A stretch of DNA of 64,000 nucleotides from JBMOLL01 sp049325415 (lineage in GTDB: Bacteria; Bacteroidota; Bacteroidia; Bacteroidales; GCA-2748055): positions 6,576-70,575 of the forward strand of contig JBMOLL010000069.1 in NCBI GenBank assembly GCA_049325415.1, read 5' to 3'. The first letter of the stretch is position 1, and every line of letters starts with the position of its first letter. A model generated the notes under the pieces. The model was not told the DNA's origin. It saw only the letters and a program-made list of their open reading frames with translations, and did not search any database. Positions 44,262 to 52,990 of this stretch are shown one piece after another. The translations under genes were made by a program, and so were the position numbers.

Positions 44262-45731
44262 TTATGCGGTTTTCTCAATATTCTGAAAGACTCTTTCGAA
44301 ACGTCTCAGCGCTTCGTCAATCACCTCATCCGTATCGGCCATGCTGGTGTACATCCGGCTTCCGGCCAGGGTAACCAGGCCCTCGGCCATATAAGCAGCC
44401 CCCATCTCTTCCATCATGTGTTTCCTCACCTTGATCTGCTTCAGGGCCCCCGGAATGGTCCATGGTTTCATAAAATTCACCTCAACAAACATGGTGGCCG
44501 ACGTTTCCAGGTGGCAGATTGAGCCCTGGTTATAGGCCACAAAAGGTAATTCATATTTACGGATCAGTTCCTGGAGACCGCGGGTCAGGCGGTCGCCGGC
44601 TCTGCCGGCCTTCGCACAGGCGTCGGCTTTTTCAATTTCCAGCAGTGTATGATAGCCTGCTGCCGCACTCAGCGGATTTGCGGCCATGGTACCTCCAACC
44701 ATCGCCCGCTTCTTCACTCCCTGAAGGCCGGCGGCAAGGTAGGACATATATTCGTTTTTACCGCCCAGTCCCCCGGCAGAGGGATATCCGCCGGCCACCA
44801 CCTTACCGAAGACTGTCAGATCGGGATCCACCTTAAAATAACCCTGCGCACCTGAAAGACCAACCCTGAAGGCAGTCACCACCTCGTCGAAGATCAGCAG
44901 GGCACCATGGCGGGTGCAGAGTTCCCGAACCTTAGCATTATAATGAACATCAACCGGACGCGTGCCGCTTTCGGGACCGAGAGGTTCGACGATAACAGCC
45001 GCTGTACCGCCCCTCAGTCGGTTCCACCGCAGTTTGCGCTTCAGGGCTTTGAGGTCGTTGGGAAATACTTCCTGGGTATGCTTCGTGCAGGCACGGGGAA
45101 TTCCGTGTGATTCAAAGCGACCGGTGCCGGGGATCCGCATGCCGTATACCATCTGGTCGCTCCAGCCGTGATAAGCACCGCCGACCTTGATTATTTTCTT
45201 TTTCCCGGTAGCCAGCCTGGCAACGCGGATTGCCGCCATCACGCCTTCGGTGCCACTGCCAAGCATGCGGAACTTTTCCACCGATGGTATATGCTTACAA
45301 ATGAACTCCGCAATTTTCAGCTCATATTCATGGAACAAACCTGTTGAAGGGCCGGTTTCCCGGATCACTTCAATGGCTTTTTCCATTACCGCAGGGTAAT
45401 TGCTCCCAAGAACTGTCGGCCCGCCCGCCTGCAGGAAGTCGATATAGCGGTTGCCGTCCACGTCGTGCAGGAAAGGCCCCTCCGCTTTTGTAAATACGAG
45501 GGGAAACGGATAGTTGAAGGCCAGGTTATGCTGCACCCCACCGGGGATATACTGCCCGGCATCAGAAATGATCTTTTTGGAACCGGCACATTTTTTCTCA
45601 AAATAGCTGAGGTACTCCTGCATTTTTTCCCGTCCGACCGGGCAGACGGGTTGACTGATCAGCGCATGGAGCTGATCATAGATCGGTCCGACATCGTGGT
45701 AAGCACTGATCGAAAAACCTGAAGAATTCAT
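44262..45731 (-). CDS. Class III aminotransferase (glutamate-1-semialdehyde aminomutase-like)
   Basis: 489 residues. The PLP-binding Lys310 lies in TVFGKVVAGGYPSAG and the pyridine-binding Asp282 in LLIFDEVVTAFRVG; GSGTEGVMAAIRVARLATGKKKIIK and GGAYHGWSDQ bind the cofactor phosphate. The family is the GSA-aminotransferase-like branch of fold type I. A heme-pathway role is unlikely because the gene is in a sugar-kinase and aldolase operon and the N terminus is about 45 residues longer than HemL. It could deaminate an amino polyol or amino sugar, or aminate a keto sugar. It is the first gene of the operon, divergent from a TetR gene. Confidence 0.9.
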   Translation of the reverse strand: MNSSGFSISAYHDVGPIYDQLHALISQPVCPVGREKMQEYLSYFEKKCAGSKKIISDAGQYIPGGVQHNLAFNYPFPLVFTKAEGPFLHDVDGNRYIDFLQAGGPTVLGSNYPAVMEKAIEVIRETGPSTGLFHEYELKIAEFICKHIPSVEKFRMLGSGTEGVMAAIRVARLATGKKKIIKVGGAYHGWSDQMVYGMRIPGTGRFESHGIPRACTKHTQEVFPNDLKALKRKLRWNRLRGGTAAVIVEPLGPESGTRPVDVHYNAKVRELCTRHGALLIFDEVVTAFRVGLSGAQGYFKVDPDLTVFGKVVAGGYPSAGGLGGKNEYMSYLAAGLQGVKKRAMVGGTMAANPLSAAAGYHTLLEIEKADACAKAGRAGDRLTRGLQELIRKYELPFVAYNQGSICHLETSATMFVEVNFMKPWTIPGALKQIKVRKHMMEEMGAAYMAEGLVTLAGSRMYTSMADTDEVIDEALRRFERVFQNIEKTA

Positions 45732-45920
45732 AATGACATTATTCTTTTAGTGTGGTATCTTTATCCGTCAAACCCTTTGCAGCCATCAGGATTTTCTCCG
45801 CTTGGTGAACGTCCTTTAAAAAGACAGGCCTGCCCTGGGAATAGATATTAAAATTACGTATATTCCGATATCCAAATGTAAGAAAACCAATGGAAAATAA
45901 AAATGACTTCATTATATTTT

Positions 45921-45959
45921 ATGACTTTGAGTCATTTTTTATTAATTGCCTTATCTTTA
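45921..45959 (+). promoter_or_regulatory. TetR gene promoter with palindromic operator
   Basis: A perfect palindrome ATGACT-TTG-AGTCAT (45921-45935) contains TTTG (45926-45929), the -33 element, and lies 22 bp ahead of TATCTTTA (45952-45959), a one-mismatch -7 element. The ATG follows at 45974. A dimer bound to the palindrome would block the -33 element, so autorepression is inferred. The site sits between the TetR gene and the divergent aminotransferase operon. Confidence 0.6.
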
Positions 45960-45973
45960 TATCCTGAAAAGCT

Positions 45974-46597
45974 ATGGGAATCTCCGAGAGAAAAGAAAGA
46001 GAGAAGGTAAAACGCAGGAAAACCATTATATCAGCGGCAGAGAAGATCTTCTTTGCCGAAAAGGGTGAAAGCGGAACGATGGATGACGTGGCGGAAATGG
46101 TGGAACTGAGTAAAGGAACGCTTTATCTCTATTTCAGGAACAAGGATCATCTGTTATATGGTATAGCCGGAAAGGGTGTTGAGATCCTTGCAAGGTATCT
46201 GAAGAAAGCTGAGGACCCTGCGTTAACGGGAAAGGAACAACTTTCTGACCTGGGGGATGAGTTCGTTCATTTTGTAGAGGATTACCCGCGGCATTTTGAA
46301 CTGATCCTGCGTTTTGAACTGGCCCCGCCCGTCAATCCGGGAGAAGACGCTGTACCCTTGCTGATGGAACCGGCGCTGGGTGTATTGCGTAAGGTACTGG
46401 AAAAAGGTCAGCAGGACGGTTCTCTCCGGAAGGATCTTACGGCAAATGAGTTGGTGATTACGCTCTGGTCGCAGATGATCGGGATCCTGCAAAGTGTGCT
46501 GCATAAGGAAAGGTATATCCGTTCCTTCGATGTGAGCCACGAGCGCATAATAAAAGGGCACTTCAGGATGATCATGAAAGGGATCTCGCCCGGGTAA
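45974..46597 (+). CDS. TetR/AcrR family regulator, divergent from the aminotransferase operon
   Basis: 207 residues. The N-terminal helix-turn-helix is clear (ISAAEKIFFAEKGESGTMDDVAEM, LSKGTLYLYFRNKDHLLYG). The C-terminal half is helical with no recognised ligand signature. The protein begins with a very basic stretch (RKEREKVKRRKT). Because it is transcribed away from the aminotransferase-kinase-aldolase genes across a 242-bp region with one palindrome, it probably regulates that operon and itself. Confidence 0.88.
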   Translation: MGISERKEREKVKRRKTIISAAEKIFFAEKGESGTMDDVAEMVELSKGTLYLYFRNKDHLLYGIAGKGVEILARYLKKAEDPALTGKEQLSDLGDEFVHFVEDYPRHFELILRFELAPPVNPGEDAVPLLMEPALGVLRKVLEKGQQDGSLRKDLTANELVITLWSQMIGILQSVLHKERYIRSFDVSHERIIKGHFRMIMKGISPG

Positions 46598-46907
46598 AAG
46601 AGACAGGCCCAAAGCCTCCTGGGTCAGACAGATTGCGAAATAGGTAGCTCAGGTTTGGAATGGCGAAGAATAAGAATAGCCTTCCCCGGGTTCTTTCTTC
46701 AAATCATGACCAGGATGTATTGAAAAACGAGAAACCGGATGCGGACCTCTTCAGGAGAGGAAAACAAAATTTTACATTACCACATACCGGTGATCTATCT
46801 GACTACATTTCACAGAATTAGATAAACCAGAGGGAGATAGCGAGTCAGAGCATATGTGACAGAGAAATATCATCTATATAATTAATTGACACAGAGAGGC
46901 GGGCCAA
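46598..46907. other. Intergenic region, 310 bp
   Basis: No gene, strong hairpin or promoter match was seen between the convergent TetR and propeller-kinase genes. The sequence becomes visibly A/T-rich towards its right end. Confidence 0.4.
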
Positions 46908-49900
46908 TTACATGAATCTTCCGAGGATACTATACAATTCAGAATAACTAATCGGTTTGGTGATATACTCATCGAAATTCTCATTGTAAAACTCCAGTTT
47001 CTCCTGGGGCCTTGCATAGGCGGTCTGCGCAATGATGATCTGTCCGGGGTTCTTTTCCCTGATCGTTTTAGCAGCACTGAGGCCATCAACGCCAGGCATT
47101 TTTATATCCATCAGGATCACATCTATCTTCCCTGATGCTTCAGCGATCTCAATAGCTTCCCGTCCGTCTTTGGCCCACAGGATCCGGACCTCCGTTTTTT
47201 CCAGGGCAATCTTCAGGTATAAATAATTCACCTCAACATCTTCAGCTATCAGGATGGTTTTCCCGGACCAGTTCAGATCAGTTTTCTTCAATGTCTCTGT
47301 TTTGATTGTCTTTTCAACGGAAATAATCCTGTCAAAGGGAATTGAAAAAACAAACCTGGATCCCTTACCCTCTTCTGATTCAACAGTAAGATTACCTCCC
47401 AGGATCTCAGCAATGTTTTTTGAGATAGTAAGCCCCAGACCGAGGCCCTGGACAAAAGCTGATCGGTTATTTTCAATTTTTGTAAAACGTTTAAATATGG
47501 TATCCAGGGCGTTAGCAGGTATTCCGATCCCCGTATCCTTTACATAAATATGCAGGTGATGGCTGCTTTTGGATACCCCCAGCTCAATATAACCTCTGCC
47601 GGTAAATTTGACAGCGTTATCCATGAGATTGGTTATGATCTGCCTGATTCGTGTCTCATCGCTTTTCAGCACGAAATTATTCGCTTCAAGCTCGTTGTTT
47701 ACCCTTATTTCAACTTCCTGATTTGAATTGTTCAGACTATAGTAAGAATAAAGGTTGTCGATAAGGACATTCAGATCAAATTCGGCTGTATATATTATCA
47801 ACTGATTTGATTCAATTACGCTTAAATCGATGATTTCTTCAATAATCTTAAGCAGTACACGGGAATTTGTTTTGATAATATCGACGAATTTCTGCTTTTT
47901 CAAACGGTCTTCTCCCTCCTTTTCAAGCAAACCGGCAAAACCAACGATGGCGTTCATCGGGGTTCTGATTTCATGAGACATGTTTGCAAAAAATGCCGAT
48001 TTAAGCTCATCAGATTCTTTCGCTTTAGCCAGGGCTTTTTTCAAATCAGCTGTCCTCTCATCAACCAGCACAGACAGGTTGTTTTTGTGCTTTTCCAACT
48101 CTTCTTTCTGCGCAATAATTTCTTTGCGGTTTTCCTGTAATTGCAGATTTGCCTGCTCCAGCAGCCTGTTTTTTTCCAGGATTTCAGCTGTCCTGTTCTT
48201 CACTTTATTCTCGAGTACAGTATTCAGCTTTCTTACCGAACGGGTCCGGAAGTAATAAAATATGACAAACATGCCAAGAAAGAGGAGAATAAGCGCTCCC
48301 TTGAACCACCATTCCCTGAAGAATGGAGTTGTTACAGTAATTGTCAGTAAACGAGGATCCGGATTCCAAACTCCGTCATTATTTGCAGCAGAAACCATAA
48401 AAATGTATTTCCCGGGGGCAAGATTGGTATAGGTGACCAGGTTATTCCCGGAGCTTCTGTACTGCCAGTCATCGTCCAGACCAACCAACCTTGTTCGGAA
48501 AAGAGGTTTACTCGGACTGTTTTTCTGGAGTGTGGAAAACTCAATAGTCAGAATCTTATGCTTATAATCCAAAACCAGGTTCTCCGTAACTGAAATTGAT
48601 TTTTCCAGAACCACACGTCCCAGCACCTTTTCACCAATCGGCACACTTGTGCCCGAAATTTTCAGATCGGTCAGTATTACTTTAGCCAGGATGGTGTCTT
48701 TCTGCAACTTATCAGGAAAAAAGGTATTAAAGCCATTTACGCCTCCAAACAGGATTTCTCCTGATTTACATTTATAATACGAGTTATAATTAAACTGGTC
48801 ACTCTGCATCCCATCCTGCTGATCATATCTGACATAGGTAGTATCAGAAATATCCTTTACAATTCCGGGGAACTGAAACAAACCGGAGGCGGTAGAAACC
48901 CACAGTCCATTATTATCATCTTCAACAATTCCGAATACCTCACTGATGGGGAAACCTGTTTGTTTTGAAAACCATTTATAGCTATGGTCATCCAGTCCGT
49001 AGTGAACCAGTCCTTTCGTTCCTCCAATCCAGACCCCATTCTCAGAATCCTTTTTTAATACATTCACATTTTCAATAAATTCATCATTCCTGTACAAAGT
49101 GAATGTGCTGTCGGTATTGTTAAATATCCAGAAACCATTTAATGCCCCGAAATATACATTTCCTTCCCTGTCCTCATCAATGCCGAAATCAGGCTTTTCA
49201 CTCAGATGAATAAACTCCGTCTTTCCTGCCGGCAACATATCCAGACAAAGTTTCCTCCTGTCGCTTACCTGGTTGCAAATGACCCAAAGATTGTCCGATC
49301 TGTCGATCAATACACCGTATACCTTGTCGCCGCTAATAGATCCCGGATCATCCGGCGAATGCCTGAATCTTGTAAAATTCTTTCTTTTGACATCCAGACA
49401 GTTCAGCCCTCCCATGTTGGTCCCGATCCAGAGCCGTCCGCTTTTATCCCAGTCAAGCGCTTTGACATCATTATAGCTTAATGAATTGGGATTACCGGGA
49501 TCATTCGTGTAGTACCTGAAAGTATATGTAGAGCGGTCAAGGAAATTCAGTCCGTTATCGGTGCCTATCCAAAGGTTCCCCTTTGGGTCCTCTGTAATCG
49601 GATAAATATTCGGACCGCTTAAAAACTGCTTATCCTTTGCCCCGGCAATATAATGGACAATCGCTTTCCCGTTCACGTTCATATAATTTGCTCCTCCTGA
49701 GAAAGTGCCTATCCAGAGTGTGCCGGTATTATCTATAAAAAATGAATTGATTGAATTTTGACTCAGCTTGGAAAAATTATGGTTTTCCGAAGCATAGACG
49801 AAAAATGATCCCGAGTTTTTATCGAACATATACAGACCGGCCCGGGTACCCACAAAGAAATTTCCGGAAAGATCATTAAACATGACTGTAACCCTTGAAG

Positions 49901-50714
49901 AATAAGAGACTTCCGGATCAACAGTAATTCGAATAAAAGCATCATTTTCAGGATCATATTTATTGAGCCCGTTATTCATGGTTCCCAACCAGATATCTCC
50001 ATTAATATCCTGATTAATCTGCTCAATCCTGACATCACTGATGGTAGCAGGGTCATCAGGATTATTCAAATACAAACTGAATTTCGACGTTTCAATATTA
50101 TATACACACAGCCCATAGTTCAAAACTGTGATCCATAACCTGTTCTGATTATCGGCAAATAAGCGGTAAGCACCTTTCTTAAGTAACGAATCGCCATTTG
50201 TTGAAACCGAACTGAAATAATTCACTTTGCGGCTTTGCAGTGAATAGGAAAACAAACCGATGTCAGTTCCAATCCATACGGTACCGTAGTGATCTTCAGC
50301 CAGAGCGTAAACACTGCTTATGGCTGAGGATATACTATCCTTAAACCGGGTAAAATTGTCAAAGTCCTGGGAGTAAATATCCAGTCCGTCGATCCCTGCA
50401 ACCCATAATTTTCCCCTGCTATCCAATAACATCGAAGTGATAAGGGTTGAGGAGACCGTTGTACTGTCATGCGGATCGGGCCAGTACGTCTTGATGCTAT
50501 AGCCATCATACTTGTTCAATCCATTCTGGGTCCCGAACCATAAAAAGCCCACAGCATCCTGAATGATAACTCTTACCCTGTTGTTTGAAAGACCATCGGC
50601 ACTGGTCAGATGACTTATTTTATGCTGCCCCTGAGGCGGTACTTTATACCTCTCCTGGGCATTCACCTTGCTGAGTAGGAAGGTGAACAGAAACAATAAA
50701 AATATGACCCTCAT
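46908..50714 (-). CDS. Propeller-containing hybrid histidine kinase without DNA-binding domain
   Basis: 1,268 residues from the ATG at 50714, which starts a signal peptide (MRVIFLLFLFTFLLSKVNAQ). Two-component regulator propeller repeats follow (IQDAVGFLWFGTQNGLNKYDGY, DSRGKLWVAGIDGLDIY, EDPKGNLWIGTDNGLNFL), then a Y_Y_Y domain, one membrane helix (GALILLFLGMFVIFYYF), a coiled coil, HisKA (MSHEIRTPMNAIVGF), HATPase (LMDNAVKFTGRG, DTGIGIP, GLGLGLTI) and a receiver (ILIAEDVEVNYLY, acceptor Asp in VILMDIKMPGVDG). Most proteins of this layout carry an AraC-type C-terminal domain; this one ends at the receiver. The target is therefore unknown. The receiver is very like that of the cytosolic hybrid kinase at 4358. 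Confidence 0.92.
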   Translation of the reverse strand: MRVIFLLFLFTFLLSKVNAQERYKVPPQGQHKISHLTSADGLSNNRVRVIIQDAVGFLWFGTQNGLNKYDGYSIKTYWPDPHDSTTVSSTLITSMLLDSRGKLWVAGIDGLDIYSQDFDNFTRFKDSISSAISSVYALAEDHYGTVWIGTDIGLFSYSLQSRKVNYFSSVSTNGDSLLKKGAYRLFADNQNRLWITVLNYGLCVYNIETSKFSLYLNNPDDPATISDVRIEQINQDINGDIWLGTMNNGLNKYDPENDAFIRITVDPEVSYSSRVTVMFNDLSGNFFVGTRAGLYMFDKNSGSFFVYASENHNFSKLSQNSINSFFIDNTGTLWIGTFSGGANYMNVNGKAIVHYIAGAKDKQFLSGPNIYPITEDPKGNLWIGTDNGLNFLDRSTYTFRYYTNDPGNPNSLSYNDVKALDWDKSGRLWIGTNMGGLNCLDVKRKNFTRFRHSPDDPGSISGDKVYGVLIDRSDNLWVICNQVSDRRKLCLDMLPAGKTEFIHLSEKPDFGIDEDREGNVYFGALNGFWIFNNTDSTFTLYRNDEFIENVNVLKKDSENGVWIGGTKGLVHYGLDDHSYKWFSKQTGFPISEVFGIVEDDNNGLWVSTASGLFQFPGIVKDISDTTYVRYDQQDGMQSDQFNYNSYYKCKSGEILFGGVNGFNTFFPDKLQKDTILAKVILTDLKISGTSVPIGEKVLGRVVLEKSISVTENLVLDYKHKILTIEFSTLQKNSPSKPLFRTRLVGLDDDWQYRSSGNNLVTYTNLAPGKYIFMVSAANNDGVWNPDPRLLTITVTTPFFREWWFKGALILLFLGMFVIFYYFRTRSVRKLNTVLENKVKNRTAEILEKNRLLEQANLQLQENRKEIIAQKEELEKHKNNLSVLVDERTADLKKALAKAKESDELKSAFFANMSHEIRTPMNAIVGFAGLLEKEGEDRLKKQKFVDIIKTNSRVLLKIIEEIIDLSVIESNQLIIYTAEFDLNVLIDNLYSYYSLNNSNQEVEIRVNNELEANNFVLKSDETRIRQIITNLMDNAVKFTGRGYIELGVSKSSHHLHIYVKDTGIGIPANALDTIFKRFTKIENNRSAFVQGLGLGLTISKNIAEILGGNLTVESEEGKGSRFVFSIPFDRIISVEKTIKTETLKKTDLNWSGKTILIAEDVEVNYLYLKIALEKTEVRILWAKDGREAIEIAEASGKIDVILMDIKMPGVDGLSAAKTIREKNPGQIIIAQTAYARPQEKLEFYNENFDEYITKPISYSELYSILGRFM

Positions 50715-51270
50715 TCCCCCGCTGTTTAAGAGGATCAATTTAAGAATTATTTGGAATTCTGAAGAAATTCCTGTCGAATATGAAACGAGCATGAGCCAGC
50801 TATTTCATTCCCACTGAAAAGCCTTTATATTCAAGCTCTAATAGCATTTCAACCGCAAAACTCAAACTGAATAAGAGGGTATATCGCTCCGGAAAGGATT
50901 TCAGGATACCGGGAAAGCTTATCAATCGACCTTACTGAAATTCAGCAGAGATGAATCTTAAAGTTATGGTACTTGAAAACTGGAAGAAAAACGATTTAAA
51001 ACCTGAAAACCGGGGATTTATTGAAAGAAGGTGGTTTTCTACAAAAAACGCTACAAATATGATAAACAAAGATTTTCAGATAACTTATACAAATTTTTTA
51101 TGCCCACTGGTGTCTTATCGACAGGAAAAGCAAAAGGTTCCTCCGTTCAATCGATCATATCCATTAATGATTTTGCATAAATCTTTAATCTGCAGATCAT
51201 TGAAACGGAAGCTGATCAAATCCTGTTTCAATCGAAAGCAAGAATCCTGAACCAGGTTAGCCCCGGCTTT
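50715..51270. other. Intergenic region, 556 bp
   Basis: An open frame of 99 codons (50951-51250, plus strand) has no recognisable domain and an odd composition, so it is not called. No TAnnTTTG match for the kinase gene was found. The region is A/T-rich. Confidence 0.4.
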
Positions 51271-52254
51271 CTACTCCAATGATTTCAGACTGAGATTAGT
51301 CTCGACATTATTAAAATTACAACAACCGTTATTTCTGGCTAATTCCTGCCCATCCGTAAGTACCCATTTCAGAAAATGCCTGAGCTTTGGATCTATTGGC
51401 TTATCCTTGTAGACAAAAGATAAGCGGCGACAGAGGTTTTTTGGATACAATCCAAGCCAGATAGCACGATAAATCTCCTCTTTAGTTCCATAGGATTGTT
51501 CGGCCCTGTCAACCCTTCCATCCATATCCATATCAACAGGGACAACCTGTATCCCGGGGATCTGATTGCCGGTTTCGGCGTCATAGGCAAAAGACAGATT
51601 ACAATACCCTAAAGAGCCTGGATTTGCCCTGATCATTTTAATCATCTCTTCATCTCCGCTAACCATTTCTCCTTTCAGTTCAGCCTGTGTTCTCAGCAGG
51701 AAATTTGCCAGGATTTCAGCACAGCCGGACGCATCTTCACGTGTAAAGATTTTTACAGGTTCCTTAGCCTCCGTTTTCAGTAATTGTCCCCATGAATAAG
51801 GTTTTCCGCCTGTAAATAACTCTGCGAGTATCCGCGGACTCAAACCCTGACTTAAAACGCCTTCCCGAAATGGATTATCTGCATTCATCACCAGTACAAC
51901 CGCGTCTTTGGCTACAGGAACCTGGTAGAGTCCTTTTTGCATTTCCATTGCATTCAGTTCCCTTGAGACCATGGCGAGATCCACTTCATTGGCCAGTAAT
52001 TCATCAATTCCTTTTCCTGTTCCTGACTTTTCGACCTGGATATCCACTCCTGGATAGAGCTTTTTGTAAGCATCGGCCCACTTTATTGCAAAAGGATAAA
52101 GGGCATATGCACCGGAAATCAGAATTGTTCCGGTGATTGCCTGGTCATCTTTAGTAGGATTCTGGGTGGTAACTTTCCTTGAATCAGGAGACTGACATGT
52201 CGATATCGCCAGGCTCAATACTGCACTGGTTGATATCAGTGTTAAAGTCTTCAT
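51271..52254 (-). CDS. PstS-like phosphate-type substrate-binding lipoprotein (orphan)
   Basis: 327 residues from the ATG at 52254, giving a signal ending in ISTC, a possible lipobox. The mature part matches PBP-like type 2 domains of the PstS group: ISGAYALYPFAIKWADAYKKLYPG, the phosphate-contact motif EKSGTGKGIDELLANEVDLAMVSREL, and TREDASGCAEILANFLL. No pstC, pstA, pstB or phoU is nearby, so its transporter is elsewhere or it serves another role such as sensing. It is 556 bp upstream of the propeller-kinase gene on the same strand, and a functional link is speculative. Confidence 0.85.
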   Translation of the reverse strand: MKTLTLISTSAVLSLAISTCQSPDSRKVTTQNPTKDDQAITGTILISGAYALYPFAIKWADAYKKLYPGVDIQVEKSGTGKGIDELLANEVDLAMVSRELNAMEMQKGLYQVPVAKDAVVLVMNADNPFREGVLSQGLSPRILAELFTGGKPYSWGQLLKTEAKEPVKIFTREDASGCAEILANFLLRTQAELKGEMVSGDEEMIKMIRANPGSLGYCNLSFAYDAETGNQIPGIQVVPVDMDMDGRVDRAEQSYGTKEEIYRAIWLGLYPKNLCRRLSFVYKDKPIDPKLRHFLKWVLTDGQELARNNGCCNFNNVETNLSLKSLE

Positions 52255-52917
52255 TTTTTTTGTAAAGTTACCCCGAAATGGGCTATCTGCCAATCAGATA
52301 ACTTGTTTTCTGTCATGTCGTTCACATGTTTCTGAACATCTGATATTACTTAGTTAACCGGAAAAAAGTGTTTTTAAGTCTATTGGCTCCTTGAGATTAT
52401 TTTGAATGAAGGCAATATCAAAAAGATAATATGCAATTTAATATCTTATAATCAATCAGTTACATTTGAACTAATATTGAAAGATTTGATTTAAGGCCCC
52501 AGATCGCCTCATTCCCAAACCTTCTCCAGTTCACCGGTCAAACCATTACTTGTACCTTAAGCTATATTGCTTATTTTTAGCCTTATACGAAGTATGGCCA
52601 TTTTTGCTATACTAATATGTATTTGACATAGAATGCATTACGTAAAAGAAGGGCTTTGTTTCAGTAATGTTACAGAGGATATAAACAAAATGGGGTTAAC
52701 TTGTTGTTTTCCATGTAATAACACCTATTTCTAAGTAGCAGGGGCAGGATTGCTCGCAAGCTCGCGGACCTGGGGGGAGCTGTACTAAGGAAAACCCTTG
52801 CTGTCCCTTTGGGCCAGCTACGGTCTTTTTTCATTTCGGGTGTCCCTGAAAAAGAGTTTCCGGTCACCGGAAATGAAAAAAGCCCTCCGGACTATCGTCC
52901 GGAAGGCTTTTCCTTAG
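52255..52917. other. Intergenic region with tRNA-like remnant and long inverted repeat
   Basis: The left part (to about 52700) is A/T-rich with no gene. At 52734-52751 an 18-base stretch (AGTAGCAGGGGCAGGATT) matches the tRNA 3' end region at 52915-52932 at 16 positions, in the same direction. At 52783-52794 and 52908-52919 lies a 12-base perfect inverted repeat (TACTAAGGAAAA), and at 52825-52837 and 52870-52882 a 13-base one (CTTTTTTCATTTC). These arms carry the tRNA 3' flank and its terminator. A short open frame on the minus strand here (52670-52867) is not supported. Confidence 0.6.
52876..52908 (-). terminator. Terminator downstream of tRNA-fMet
   Basis: Stem AGCCCTCCGGAC (52881-52892) with GTCCGGAAGGCT (52897-52908), loop TATC, one or two mispairs; followed on the minus strand by six T. 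It lies 10 bp past the tRNA 3' end. Confidence 0.8.
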
Positions 52918-52990
52918 TAGCGGGGGCAGGACTCGAACCTGCGGCCTTTGGGTTATGAGCCCAACGAGCTACCAACTGCTCCACCCCGCA
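52918..52990 (-). tRNA. Initiator tRNA-Met (CAU anticodon)
   Basis: 73 nt without an encoded CCA. The anticodon loop CTCATAA has anticodon CAU. Two initiator features are visible: three consecutive G-C pairs in the anticodon stem (GGG opposite CCC) and a mismatched first pair (T1 opposite T72) next to the GCGGGG/CCCCGC acceptor stem. TTCGAGT marks the T loop. These distinguish it from elongator tRNA-Met. The gene is transcribed on the minus strand and is followed by a terminator. Confidence 0.93.

Noticed and set aside
44262..45731. Reading of the aminotransferase as HemL (heme synthesis)
   Set aside because: The N-terminal extension and the operon with a sugar kinase and aldolase argue against a heme role.
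50951..51250. 99-codon open frame between the kinase and PstS-like genes
   Set aside because: No domain, signal or promoter, and Lys/Asn-rich composition expected of A/T-rich intergenic DNA.
52670..52867. Minus-strand open frame of 65 codons
   Set aside because: It runs through the inverted tRNA-flank copy, so coding is unlikely.
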